From assembly GCA_018398585.1 (NCBI GenBank), contig JAGTTD010000003.1, positions 11,416,637 through 11,480,636 of the forward strand: 64,000 nucleotides of DNA. The letters run 5' to 3'. This stretch comes from Simmondsia chinensis (lineage: Eukaryota; Streptophyta; Magnoliopsida; Caryophyllales; Simmondsiaceae). Position 1 is the first letter of the stretch; every line of letters begins with the position of its first letter. Of the stretch, positions 34,201 to 44,678 are shown one piece after another. A program made the position numbers and the translations under genes. Under the pieces are notes generated by a model. That model was not told where the DNA came from. It made no database searches and worked only from the letters and a program-made list of their open reading frames with translations.

Positions 34201-35539
34201 CTAGTGTAACTTTCCTCGATGACACATGGGATTGTGAAGGCCTAGGGATCTCTAAAGTTGGGTGGGGCGGCCGATGCTAGAATGCTTACTTTTTCAGCGA
34301 GTTAAACCTTACTAAAAGTGTGGGGCTGCGTGAACTTTTTTTTGACGTAGGTCCTTAAGGAAACTAACACACATAGGAACACATTTAATGGCATCAATCA
34401 ATTGCATGTTGATCTTGACGTTCTTAAATAAGTCAATGAGCTCAGCTCTCTTCCAATAGTGCTTCTCCTTTGGTCTAGCTAAGGCCAAAGGGAAGGTTAT
34501 GACAGGTTCATATGATCTTTCCTATGATCAACAGTGGGTGAGGGATCCATGTTTGCATTCTCAACCTTAATCTCCACATTCTTAAGATTCCCCGCTCATG
34601 ACATAGACACAACCTTAACTTACTCATGAGTGGGCAACTAGGATTAGAATTAGTCGACCTCTTTCGGTTTGTGAGTGGCTGGAAGGGTAACCTCCCTTCT
34701 TCTCTTCTATTAAGTGCTTAGGTTGGTTGTGCTATCCAGTTCTCTAATTTAGCAATAGACTGAGAGTGAGACCGAACCACTTGTGTAGTGTCTTCCATAA
34801 ATTGGAACATACGCTCCTCAAACTGTGAAGAATATCTAGGAGGTGGGGAAGGGGGTTAGCATGCAAAACAGGAGGGTTCAGTTGAGAATTATACCTCTAC
34901 CCGCTTGGGAACATGGGAGGGTGTGCATTACCTACGAGGCTAGGATTTTTTGTCTCATTTGAGGTTGTCTTTCGTCAAACTACCTGAGTCAGGCATTTCA
35001 AATTTGATATTTGTTAATTATGACTGCACCGGCCATTTTCTCTCAAGTTTCCTACTTACATTTTCTGGGATCAAGTCAACATAGTTCTAAATAAGAACAT
35101 CAAGGTTTTTAAATCTAATTTTAAACTTTTTAAACCACACCTAGCTTTCTAGTGGGTTTTTTACATATCCTTTTCGGTATCAGGTTAAAGTAGTTCTAAA
35201 AATAAAACACCGAGATTTTCTAATTAATTTTTTAATATTTGCATCTGTACCTAATTCTTTATCTCGGAACTCAATGAGAAGTTCGGATGGTTGCACCATC
35301 CTAGATTGTAGGCGTTAGATCATGGATAATTGTTCTTCAAAAAGCTCTGCACTACATAAACTTAGTCCTTCACAAATTTGGGAAACTGTGAAGCATAAGG
35401 ACAGTCAAATACAGAATGGTCAGCACTAGAACAAATGCCACAGATGTTAGCCCCATTCAATGACTTAGCAATGTTGATGGCACGCACATTAGTAGGATTG
35501 GCTTGAGATGCCATAATCTAATCAATTTTCCTAGTAAGC

Positions 35540-36290
35540 GCTTCTAGCTTAAGTGCCATGTCATCATTTGGTGCTAACTCATGACACCATGTTTACCTCG
35601 CCTAACTACCCTAGCAGTGGAGGCCTAGTCAAGGGAGTGCTCACTAAGACGCTAAAAAAGGATCCATGCTTCGTCCATATCATGTTGGTTGAATGCTCCT
35701 CCGCAAGAAGCATTAACCATTTACTTGTTGGACATAGTGAGACCATCATAAAGTTTTGCGCTAGAGTCCACTTGGAAGACCAATGATGGGGACAAGTTCT
35801 AAGAAGCTTCTTGAATCTGTCCCAACACTCGTGAAACTGCTCTTGTTCTTTTTTCTCAAAGCTATTAATGGCGCGCCTAATAGCCATAGTTTTGGCCTTT
35901 AGGATAAAATTTGACAAAGAACCTTTGTTAGAGGTCCTCCCAAGTTGTGATTTCACCCCATAGTAGAAACAGAAACCACCATTTAGCTACGTCTTTTAAA
36001 AAAAATGGGAAAAGACGCAACCTAACCACATCTTGCGAGAAAGCCTAATAATAACATGTTTCATAAATTTCAATAAAGGCATCAAGGTGCTCGTATGGGC
36101 TCTTAATTAATTTTCCATAGGATGTGTGAAGTATGTTGATGATCCTAGACTTAATTTCGAAGTTTGCGGAACCCACAGCAGGTAATGCAACTCTGGATGG
36201 TGAAGTGTACGTTTGGGAAACAAAGTAATCCCTAGTTGTACATGGCGGGATGGGCTCCAGCTGTGGGTTAGCTTGTTCAGCCATGACGTG
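35540..36290 (-). pseudogene. Athila/Tat-like gag
   Basis: The first segment (start near 36285, MAEQANPQLEPIPPC) runs into TTRDYFVSQTYTSPSRVALP, FEIKSRIINILHTSYGK and SPYEHLDAFIEIYETCYY, the conserved N-terminal half of this gag family. The second segment (35606-35956) gives KTMAIRRAINSFEKKEQEQF, HECWDRFKKLLRTCPHHW and AQNFMMVSLCPTSKWLMLLA, the Retrotrans_gag core. A frameshift separates the two at about 35957-36045. The knuckle region is not clear. Role: capsid of the element particle. Confidence 0.85.
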
Positions 36291-36522
36291 GGCTGAACTT
36301 GAACTTATTCTGTATCGCCTCAAGGTAGACAACATCCACTCAATTTTCAGATTGATAGGAATCAATTCTGCATTAAGCGATTGTCTATCATACATGCACT
36401 GCACAACGAGCTGAATTAACCCAAGTTACAAGTCTAAAGCCAAGCAAACAAAAAAAATTAACGAAAGAAATGAAAAGAAACAAAAACTCAAAAATCATTA
36501 AATCAAACTTTGCCTACCAATT

Positions 36523-36544
36523 CCCATGCAATGGCCCCAAAAAC
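36523..36544 (-). promoter_or_regulatory. Diverged primer binding site of the Athila/Tat-like element
   Basis: AGTTTTTGGGGCCATTGCATGG on the minus strand, directly inside the 5' LTR end (CACATCA), matches the AGTTTTTGGCGCCGTTGCCGG block of Tat/Athila elements with several changes. Confidence 0.7.
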
Positions 36545-37783
36545 TTGATGTGGTTTTAAGAGTGTTTAAAAGTCGGGTACTTGCAAGCATATGAGTTCGT
36601 CGTGGCTAAGTCAGGTATATGAGTTTCGTACGTACAAGGAATTAGTTTTAAGTCAAAATTTAGTTATTATAAGTAGTTAGGAATTTAGTTTTGTCAGTCT
36701 AAAAGAATATTTAATGAAATTCAAAGAGTGAAATAGTAAATTAAATTGTCAAATTGGCAAGGATAGTTTAGAGTGTGAATTTAGGTTATGGGCTTAGGCT
36801 ACAAGCTTTAAACCTTGGTTAACACTTCGATTAGAGTTAGGGAAATGAACTAGTCTAAGAGAATAACCTATCTAATCAGTCTTGATGCTGCATGGGTTAT
36901 CTTAATAGCACTACTTAATTCCTTTCTCACTCCCAATTTTGTGTTAGTTTATATAAAAGATTATGCTTAGGCTTGGGTACATCCTCAACTCTGACCACTC
37001 ATGAAAACCTGTTATACTATGGTTTAAGCTATAAGCATAAGACAAATCGCAAATAAAGGGAAAATATAGCCATGACTACAAGCACATGAAGAGAAAACCA
37101 ATCTCAATATAGAATTCCCCACAGGGGTGCGAAAATAGCATAACACAAGTCGTTATGGAAAAAAATATATATAAATCCGAGATCTAGAAGGCTACCCGTC
37201 CTTCAACCCTAAACTTGTAGTCTACTTTCTTAACAGGAGTTTTACAAATCTTAAAATCAAAAGGCAAAGGTAAAAGAAAACTCATAGATAGTAGGCTCCC
37301 TTGATCAATATCAAAGTGACTCTTGCTTTGATCCCCTAGTAATCCAACCACTTGCGCTTCGATCTTTAAAAAAATCGGGTCTCTCTTGGAGGCTTGGGGA
37401 AGGAGGATAATAGAATAGGGCAAAGGGTCCCAGAGGGCACGTTGTGGCAAAGGTTGATCGATCGGCCGCTTACTGCAACTAATAGAAAGGGGTGTCGATC
37501 AATCGGTCACCTAGTCAATCGATCTGTTAGCATTGTAAGCCTATACTTGCTTGATTTGAAAGCCGAATCTTGATCAAATGAGTCCATTTTCTTCACGTAG
37601 TTGGGTTTTTCAATGTAGTCTTCGAATTTGTTCGTTTTAGCTCATTCTTCACCGCCTTTCAATTTGTTCTTGCACCAACATATTCCAAGCCTAAATATCC
37701 AAAGATTCTAACATAACACACATGAAATAGCTGAAAATATAAAAGGAATGAGGTATAAAAGGCATAAAATGTTTGACACATAA
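36545..37783 (-). repeat. Right (5') LTR of the Athila/Tat-like element
   Basis: About 1239 bp. Contains an extra segment (37454-37528) rich in GATCGATCGG, GATCAATCGG and CAATCGATCTG, absent from the left LTR. Confidence 0.85.
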
Positions 37784-37788
37784 GCACA

Positions 37789-38001
37789 TAATAGCCTATG
37801 CTACATGGATAGGTTTTCCCAGAGATATCCTTACAATCTGCACTATTCTTATGATCTCTCTTTCTTAGTAGTATATAATTAATCTTAGTTTTTGCCCCAC
37901 TATTTTTACACATGACGGTGTGCTCTTCTCGGTTGTTAAAAAAGGGGTTAGCATTCCTTAACTCATAGACCATCGCAAATTCTAAGATACTTTTACCCAT
38001 A
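37789..38001 (-). pseudogene. RTE LINE endonuclease fragment, continuing the copy at 28262-30770
   Basis: The minus strand from 38001 reads ILEFAMVYELRNANPFFNNR, then AKTKINYILLRKRDHKNSAD, matching the end of RTE apurinic-type endonucleases where Asp/Tyr-rich blocks follow FFxKREEH. The frame runs into VLMC at the junction and resumes across the gypsy insertion as IKAKKRVKRSRKHVRPRT at about 30750. So one LINE was split by the element at 30776-37783. Its 5' end is truncated near 38001: the first half of the endonuclease is missing. Confidence 0.8.
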
Positions 38002-38284
38002 GTTGCAGGAAACTTCTAAAATGCCAACATTTCGCGCTTCGAAAACTTAATTTAGTGTTTTGAAGTCAGATTCACGTTCCCAACAAGTATCAAACTCGAT
38101 AAAAACACGATTTAAATAATAATGGAATCATTTTCATAAGAAGATACTTATTAGATCATTTATTGTTTGGTTATATCATTTGATTGGAAAGAATGATTGA
38201 ATTATGTGCACATGTTGGAGTTAATTTTCTAGATTTTATTTATTGGAATACTAATTTTCTTGGTTGAAAGGAACATACCCGTTC
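38002..38284. other. AT-rich spacer; nothing recognised
   Basis: No coding homology or repeat that I can name between the truncated RTE endonuclease and the SINE-like unit. Confidence 0.4.
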
Positions 38285-38525
38285 CTCAAGGGCTCCCGCC
38301 TACGCAAGGTCGGGGGGGGGGGGGGGGGGGGGGGGGGGTTTAGGGATGTACACAGCCTTCCCCTTTCAGGGTGTTAACCTGAAGAGAGGCTATTTCCCAG
38401 TGCCCCCAACCTGAGGGTGAGGACTTCCCATGAGGTCACCCTTCCTGGTACTACTCTTGCCCAAGCACGCTTAACTTCGGAGTTCTAATGGGATCCGGTG
38501 ACAGCGTATTGGTGCCCTCTTTGGT
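38285..38525 (-). mobile_element. SINE-like unit: 5S rRNA-like head joined to RTE/Au-SINE-like tail
   Basis: Read on the minus strand, a 5S rRNA-like head (38525-38424) passes within about 20 bp into GGGAAATAGCCTCTCTTCAG, then AAAGGGGAAGGCTGTGTACA, a 27-base C run (38312-38338) and GCGGGAGCCCTTGAGG. The same tail in the same order ends the RTE LINE at 43380-43490 (AGAAACAGTCTCTCTTTATG, GGGGTAAGGCTGCATACATC, C run, AAGCGGGAGCCCTTCAAG). It also resembles the 3' half of plant Au-type SINEs. No clean (GTT)n tail or target duplication is seen; AACCAAAGA and AACCAAGAA on the two sides may be its remains. A chance join to a Cassandra-type LTR fragment is the main alternative. Confidence 0.6.
38424..38525 (-). 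rRNA. 5S rRNA-like sequence (pseudogene or element-borne)
   Basis: The minus strand matches plant 5S rRNA over about 80 bp: CCGGATCCCATTAGAACTCC, then AAGTTAAGCGTGCTTGGGC, AAGAGTAGTACCAGGAAGGG and TGACCTCATGGGAAGTCCTC. Box A (AAGCGTGCTTGGG) and most of box C are kept. The first ~20 bases of a true 5S gene are diverged and the 3' end is replaced. The CCGAAGTTAAGC variant is the one I recall from Cassandra elements. It is a single copy, so it is not part of a 5S array. Confidence 0.8.
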
Positions 38526-39053
38526 TATTACTTAATATTGACTTTGTTTCCATATTTATTATGATAAAATTTTATTACGTTTTTCTTGTATATCTAATAT
38601 ATAGTAATATAAGTGCTCCCTTCACACTTTCAAACTTAGAAACCTCTATGATTTCCCGCTCTGCCATTCCCGCTTCCATTTCCACTCCCGCCCCTGCTCC
38701 CGCGTCGTGCAACTATGCTTTGACCCTCATCATTCCTAGTTCCTTAGCCAAAGCTTCCACGGTAGGACAAGTAGCCATCTACTGCTGCACCCAAATGGCC
38801 ATTAAAATCACAGCCTATAACAAACAATTCACTTCGAGGTATTGCCTTGCATTATTATGTCTAGGTCCTCCCGGAATATAACCTTGCCCTAATATGTTAA
38901 CCCTGCCCAAAATTTTTGGTTGATACGTCTCATTTTTATATCCCCTCTGCCGTCATTTGCAAGGATATTCTCAGTGATTTCATTTATCACTTCATCCCAA
39001 ACTAGTGCTTTCCTCTTCCTTAATGCTTTGAAGAAGGGAACTTCCCTTTTCGC
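38526..39053. other. No gene recognised
   Basis: An open stretch (38498-38881) has a Ser/Ala/Pro-rich translation with no known motif. I do not regard it as a gene. Confidence 0.4.
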
Positions 39054-40725
39054 TGACCCATTTATTAAAAGCCGTACTTAATAATCTCCCGGCATATTAT
39101 CTATCAATCTTCAAGATGCCAAAGATAGCGAGTAAGAAGATTATTAAAATGTCAAGATGCTTTTTTCTGGAATGGGAATGAGAAGGAAAGATATCTCCCG
39201 GCCGTTAAATTAGAAATTATCAAGTTACGGAAACATTTTGGGGGGTCTAGGTGTTGGGGATTGGTGATGAAAAATGTAGCTTTATTATTCAAATGGTGAT
39301 GGAGATTCTAATAAAAGAGATCGACATGTGGAAGCGAGTTGTATGCTGAATCTATGGTCGTTCTTTGAATGAATTATTGCCAGCTTCATCCTCTATTAAG
39401 TATGCATGCCCATGGTCTAATATTGCAAATATTCCAGAGAACAACACTACGTTACGCTGGATAGCCTTGGATCTAAGAAGGGTGCTCAATAATGGAATGT
39501 ACATCAAGTTTTGGAAAGACATATGGGTAGAGGAAGAAATTCTTGAGAAGCGATTCTCAGACTTATTCTGAGTATCACTTCAGCCGAACCACTTCATCAA
39601 TGAAATGGGCGTTTGGGATGGTGAGACCTGGAGATGGCTATTAAACTGGGGGCCCTGAGACCCGGAGATGGCTATTAAACTGGAGGCCCTGACTTTTTGA
39701 TAAACAAGAACCAGCTATGGTGGAACTTCAAGCCATCCTCAACACAAGTCAACCGTTGAAAGACAAAAAAGATTCAACTATATGGGCACACAACGAAGGA
39801 GATATATTCAGTAAAATCATTTGTAGAATCCTTGTTGGTTTGGTTTTAAACCCCTACTATTTATCACCCAATTTTTGGTGTGTGGAAGGGCCCAGGCGCT
39901 CCAAAGATGGAGATACTCATTTGGATGGGCCTTTTAGAGAAAATGAATGCAAAAGGTCGTCTATGGAATTTGGGAATCATAGTTGAGGAGGAGAAGTGGT
40001 GTCTGTTTTGCAATTTGATAGCTGAAACCATAGATCACCTCTTCATTGAGTGTATGGTTAATTGGAGAATGTAGTGTATGTGCCTAGAATGGTGGGACCG
40101 CAGTTGGGTTGCACTAAGAATGTGAAAGATTGCTTTGAACAGTGGCTGTGATGCCATGTGGGGGGAAAATTCCAGAAGAAAGCATGTGTTTTTTTGTTGT
40201 AATTTGGGTGCTTTGGTGCACTAAGAACAAAATAGTGTTTGGGAATAAGAGGTGGTGTGATGAAGAGGTCACTTGGTCGATTAACATGAGACTCAATTTT
40301 TGGATAAAAGCTTTCCGTTAAGACTTCCTTTATTCAATTGATGATATAGCTAGAAATATCAAATGTGTGAAGAAATGGCATGGAAACCGACAAAGTTAGG
40401 CCACTGCCCCGATTTGCAGTCATTCGGCAGTGGTTGGGCTTGGAATGCTCAGTATACCTGCAGGCAGAAGCTCGTTAACGACTTGGTGTTGTATACTTTT
40501 GACGTTTTGCTGATTTTCTTTCTTTAGCTTTTCATTTTTTCTTTGCTTGGGTGGACTCTTGAGTCTAATTTGGGATTGTACATGTCTTTTTTGCTTTGTG
40601 GGTCTCCTTGAAGCCTTTTGATTTGTTTTTGGTTTCTTTTGCTGCCATTTGTGTGGTTCGGGTTTCACTTTCGTGGAATGTCGAATTTTGTATTGCGATC
40701 TTTCGCTATATATCTAAAAAAAAAA
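39054..40725 (+). mobile_element. 5'-truncated L1-type LINE (ORF2 C-terminus, 3' UTR, poly-A)
   Basis: Starts inside RT: LLKAVLNNLPAYYLSIFKMP at 39060, then KKIIKMSRCFF. It continues through RWIALDLRRVLNNGMYIKFW (39440-39520) to the zf-RVT domain, APKMEILIWMGLLEKMNAKG, and WCLFCNLIAETIDHLFIECM (39900-40060), where the Cys-x2-Cys...His...Cys spacing is kept. A 24-bp phrase is duplicated at 39636-39685 (GGAGATGGCTATTAAACTGG). Many stops. A T-rich 3' UTR ends in ten A at 40716-40725. No clear target duplication. It is a separate copy from the L1s at 11193 and 53807. Confidence 0.8.
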
Positions 40726-41339
40726 CAAGTAATATTAATTGAATAATTTATGATTTTTCATTTTATATTTGTTTAAACTATTGATTAGTTTTCTTTTTCT
40801 CATTAGTGATTTTGCTTTTGTTTTTGCTATTTAATTAAGCATTCTTTCTTCTTTAACAGCAAGCTTCAAAACCAGAAAATTGTTAGGGTTTTTCACCATC
40901 CTCTTATTTTTCCAAAAGGAAAGAACGTGGCTCATCTCTTGGCTCAGTCCCAACACTGATGATGTTTCCTTGGCTTGTTCCATCGGTGTTCTTCAGATTA
41001 TGGTGAGATCAAAGCATCTTTAGGCTAGTTTTACAGTTTTATATTATAAAGCCTTGTTTGGGATTAGCCTAGAAAAAAAATGCTAAAATCACTTGTATTT
41101 GTAATCAAATTTTATAGTGGAGAGCCTCCTCTAGTTTTAGGGGTACCGTGGATGTCTGAACCACATAAAATTCGGTGTCTCCTTTGCTAATTTTGATTTC
41201 TGGCTTTTTGGCCAATTTTTGTTCGTATTTTAAGTCAAAATATTATAACTCTATATCGAAGCTCAAAGCACTAAAATCACAACACTGTTGAACTTATTAA
41301 TCGGCGCTATAACCCGGTAAGCTAATGTACAACAGTGAT
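40726..41339. other. Unassigned stretch with an LTR-like segment
   Basis: About 41095-41220 contains GTGGAGAGCCTCCTCTAG, TACCGTGGATG and CTGAACCACATAAAATTCGG. This resembles the 3' half of copia LTRs, where ACCACGTAAA precedes the primer site. No primer site follows. The segment 40850-41010 looks exon-like after TTTAACAG but has no recognisable product. Confidence 0.35.
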
Positions 41340-41890
41340 TATCTTTGGCGCTTCCCTTTAAAATCCTGCCCTCATCTTAGAATGATTCTCCTTAATGCTT
41401 TGCGCATTAACTATAAACCCAAGAACATCCCTTTTAGGATGCTAAAGAATATTTACTTAGGTTAAGCCTCATCTAATACTTTCTGAGTGTCTATAGGGTT
41501 TCCGTAGGTCGATAAAATGAATCCTTTGCTCATGAGACTTTAAAACCATATAAATTACACAGACTTCCACAACCTACTTCCAGGGCAAAGACCTTGTTCA
41601 CTAAATTCTAGTAAGTCACCCCCACAATTTCAATCTAACAACATCATTTTCTTAAAGCATTTTCCCTCATTTGTGATGAAAGAGGTTTTGTTGTCATCCT
41701 CCGGATTTACACGAATTTGATGATACCTCGAGAAGGCGCCCATAAAACTAACAACTCATTGATAGCAATTGAGTCTACTGACTTATTGATTTTGGGGAGA
41801 GCATAGCATTCCTTGGGACAAGACTTGTTTAAATCTTCAAATTAACCACATACAAGCCAACTTCAATTTGGCTTTTTACTAACAATGTGT
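41340..41890 (-). pseudogene. Ty3/gypsy reverse transcriptase fragment
   Basis: On the minus strand from about 41880: KKPN, DLNKSCPKECYALPKINK, SVDSIAINELL, then after frameshifts KTSFITNEGKCF-like, LVNKVFA and MRLNLSKYSL. These match RT blocks of plant gypsy elements (DLNKACPKDSYPLP.ID.LVD...; SFIT..GTYCY; LVNK.F). The YxDD box falls in a decayed part and cannot be read. No LTRs are attached; both ends are lost. Confidence 0.8.
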
Positions 41891-42097
41891 GCCTATTGAA
41901 GGATATTTTAAGAGTAAATCATGGTACAATTTTAGGAATAGTTTATAGTAAGTCATCCTAGGTTAACTAGAATGACTCCTCCACCTTCCATCCCTTATGT
42001 AAGCCCCAAGGGCAGTTTTGTCTTTTGCCTTTCCATTGTACAATATAAATAGAGACCTTGTGTGCACAACGAAAGGAGAAACAGACTCTTTTCCCAT

Positions 42098-43047
42098 TAT
42101 AGTTGGAGTTTACCAAGGGTCAGCATTGAGTCCCTTTCTCTTCATTTTGGTTATGGATGAGCTCACTAGGCACATCCAAGGGGACGTGCCGTGATGCATG
42201 CTTTTTGCGGACGATGTAGTCCTGGTGGGAGAATCTAGGGAGGTGGTGACTGAGAAACTAGAACTTTGGAGGATGGCCTTAGAATCGAAGGGTCCAAGAC
42301 TCAGTAGATCTAAGATCGAGTATATAGAACTCAAATTCAATACCTCTATCATGGCAAGCACAGAAGTCGTCAAGTTAGGGTAAGACTGCATACCACAGAA
42401 GGCATGCTTTAAATACTTGGGTTGGATGGTGCAACAAGATGGCAGAGTGGACACAAATTTCAACAAGAATTTTAAAATGGGTTGGCATAAATGTAGGATG
42501 GCCTCAACGGTACTATGCGATAGGAAGTTTTCGTTAAAGTTAAAGGGTAAATACTTTAAAATAGTAGTGAGACCGGCTATGTCCTTCGGGGCAAAGTGTT
42601 GGCCAGTTAATTGTCATCATACGCAGAAGATGAAGATGGCGGAGATGAGGATGTTGAGATGGATGTGTGGACACATAAGGAAGAATAGCATCAGAAATGA
42701 TGTCATAAGAAGTAAATTAGACGTGGCTCCAATAGAGGATAAGTTGAGGGAGCAACGTCTACTATGGTTCGGGCATGTTAGGAGCAGACCCACCACCAAC
42801 CATGTCAGGAGATGCGAACAACTCCATATTACTGATGGGAAGAGAGGGAGAGGCTAGCCAAAGAAGAGTTGGATGGAGACAATTCGACAGGACCTCGCTT
42901 ATCTCAACCTAAATGAGGGGATGGCCCTACATAGAGCTTTGTGGAGGATTAGTATAGGTTTAACCGATATAGAGGTGTAGGAGCATCGTGCACTTATAAG
43001 CTCGTTCCAGTGCCATGAGGTTGCTTGCTTATCTGATTATGTACTCT

Positions 43048-43099
<52 letters not shown>

Positions 43100-43516
43100 C
43101 CCTACTATCCCTACTTTCTCTCTTTCTATCTCCTTATATTCTTTATATACCCTGTTATCTCTATTTGATTGCACTATGTCGCATGGAAGATCTCTCCCCT
43201 AGATGCTTGTTTGCTTCTGCGTGTCTCTTTTGATGTTATGCTTCCATGTTTACTTGCTTACATGATTGCGTGCTTACATGCTTTTATGCTTCCATGCTTC
43301 TCATGATCTAATGTTCTCCATGATCTCTATGATCTCTATTATCTCTGTGATCACTATGATTTCCATGCTGTTCATTCCTTTCAGGTTGGGGGTCCTTAGA
43401 AACAGTCTCTCTTTATGGTCCCACCCTGAAGGGGTAAGGCTGCATACATCCTACCCCCCCCCCCCCCCTACTTAAGCGGGAGCCCTTCAAGCACTGGAAT
43501 TGTTGTTGTTGTACAT
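42098..43516 (+). mobile_element. 5'-truncated RTE-type LINE (RT C-terminal half, 3' UTR)
   Basis: Begins within RT: QGSALSPFLFILVMDELTRH, then CMLFADDVVLVGESREVV with the catalytic FADD box intact (42198-42240). It continues through FKYLGWMVQQDGRVDTNFNK, RMLRWMCGHIRKNSIRNDVI and EQRLLWFGHVRSRPTTNHV (42417-42857) to the terminal RGRG.PKKSWMETIRQDLA region. A (CT)n run, a C run (43454-43468) and the 3' end ATTGTTGTTGTTGT follow. Two frame breaks and three stops are visible. It is better preserved than the copy at 28262-30770 and inserted in a copia LTR. Confidence 0.88.
43050..43096. repeat. (CT)n microsatellite
   Basis: About 47 bp of CT dinucleotides in the 3' UTR of the RTE LINE. Confidence 0.98.
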
Positions 43517-43576
43517 TTACTCTTCAATTTATTCAATAAAATTATATTATTCTTCTCTTTCTTAGTTTCTCACATG

Positions 43577-43589
43577 GTATTGGAGCCTC
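43577..43589 (+). promoter_or_regulatory. Primer binding site of the Retrofit-like copia
   Basis: TGGTATTGGAGCC, two changes from the TGGTATCAGAGCC initiator-Met site, directly after the LTR end (TTTCTCACA). Confidence 0.75.
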
Positions 43590-43696
43590 TCTAGAGGCAC
43601 TCTCTTTTTCAATCTTCATTTCTTTTCCGCATTTTTATTTTACTAGTTCTCTATTTCTTGTTGTTTTTCTTTACTTTTTGAATTTTTAATTTTTTT

Positions 43697-44678
43697 TTGT
43701 CTATGGTAACTAACAATCCCAATCAAACTCCCTTCTCTCTCTCCTCTCCCTAGACAACCGTGTGCCTCGTACCCTTACTGATCCTAACTCTTCTCATGTC
43801 GATGGTCTTTTAAGTGGGGGGAAGACAAATCCCACTTCGGATATGCCCTATCTATCCTATATCGGGTCACTATCCTCTGTATTATTCCTCAACAAACTAA
43901 TGAATATTGGCGTCACCATCTTCAGTGTGTCATTAGCCCCAGTGAGGCCACAATTTTCTCAATTTCTTGGCTCAGGACATATCAAAGTTTACGTTCATGT
44001 ATAGCTGCCGCTCCCGCCCAACCTCTTATTGATGACATTGTTCGCCATCACACCTTTAAAGCCATGTGGTGTGTCCTTGTCAAGTGAATCCAAGATCATT
44101 CTATGGCCAAGGAATTCAAATTAAGAACTCAAATTGTAAACATCCGAAAAGATAGAAAAACTATGGAATCGTACCTCTCTGAAATAAAATCGACAGGCGA
44201 CAACCTAGTTGCCATAGATTCCCCCATTTCGAATAGAGAACTAGTCCATTATGCCCTCTTGATCCTCCCCATTGAATATTCTACTTTTGGCACTCTCACC
44301 CAAAACACCTCTCCCACTCTTGATTTTGAAGTTCTAAAAATTTCTTGAAGAAGGTGCCCAAAACTGCTACCAAGGCCGTAACCCCCAAAACAAACTCATG
44401 CTTTATTTGCTGTAGGCATAGGATCTCAAGGATCCAACCAAGGTCATGGTGGTCACGAACGAGGTAATAAGGGCCAAAATAATAGCCGTCGTGGCAATCA
44501 AGGGGGTCGCTTTGGTGGACAAAATCAACAGCAACACTCAGGTCAAAATGGACCACCGCAGCACGCTTCATACTCGCAACCAAACCGTGCCCCATCCCCT
44601 CCGATTTGTAATGCATCGGATCTCCTTGGCCCCCGTCCTTCACTTTTTCAAATCTGCAATCACACAAGTCATAATACT
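43697..44678 (+). pseudogene. Retrofit/Ale-like copia gag
   Basis: Starts about 43700 (MVTNNPNQTPFS). After several frameshifts, a clear UBN2-type block at 44103-44348 reads KEFKLRTQIVNIRKDRKTME, SYLSEIKSTGDNLVAIDSPI and NRELVHYALLILPIEYSTFG. A Gly/Arg/Gln-rich tail (44400-44560) leads to a CCHC-like CNHTSHNTCWQK just before the insertion at 44679. This is the capsid protein of Ale/Retrofit copia elements. Protease and integrase that should follow are missing; RT resumes at 52990. Confidence 0.8.

Larger units (their letters stand above)
30776..37783 (-). mobile_element. Athila/Tat-like Ty3/gypsy element, non-autonomous, nested in the RTE LINE
   Basis: Related LTRs at 30776-31955 and 36545-37783 (TGATRTGRTTTTAAGAGTG at the inner or outer left edges; GACACATCA/GACACATAA at the right) are flanked by the exact duplication GCACA (30771-30775, 37784-37788). 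On the minus strand a primer-site region AGTTTTTGGGGCCATTGC abuts the 5' LTR, close to the AGTTTTTGGCGCCGTTGC of Tat/Athila elements. A gag (35540-36290) and protease (33850-34200) follow. RT, RNase H and integrase are not detectable, so this copy is internally deleted or belongs to a non-autonomous family. A purine-rich GGGTTTGGGGATA precedes the 3' LTR. Confidence 0.85.
41900..43578 (+). repeat. 5' LTR of a Retrofit/Ale-like copia, split by an RTE LINE
   Basis: The left part includes TATAAATAGAGACCTTG (about 42044-42060) and GGAGAAACAGACTC. The right part, after the LINE, is TTATTCAATAAAATTATATT and TTTCTCAC, followed at once by a TGGTATTGGAGCC primer site. The LTR start is not certain. Confidence 0.6.

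Noticed and set aside
38498..38881. 127-codon open frame rich in Ser, Ala and Pro
   Set aside because: It starts inside the 5S-like segment and has no recognisable motif; most likely chance.
40850..41010. Exon-like stretch after a TTTAACAG acceptor-like sequence
   Set aside because: Three frames give short segments with stops and none matches a family I can name.
43762..44004. 80-codon open frame in the Retrofit-like gag region considered as a separate gene
   Set aside because: It lies between decayed gag pieces and is not in the frame that gives the UBN2-type block; best read as a shifted part of gag.
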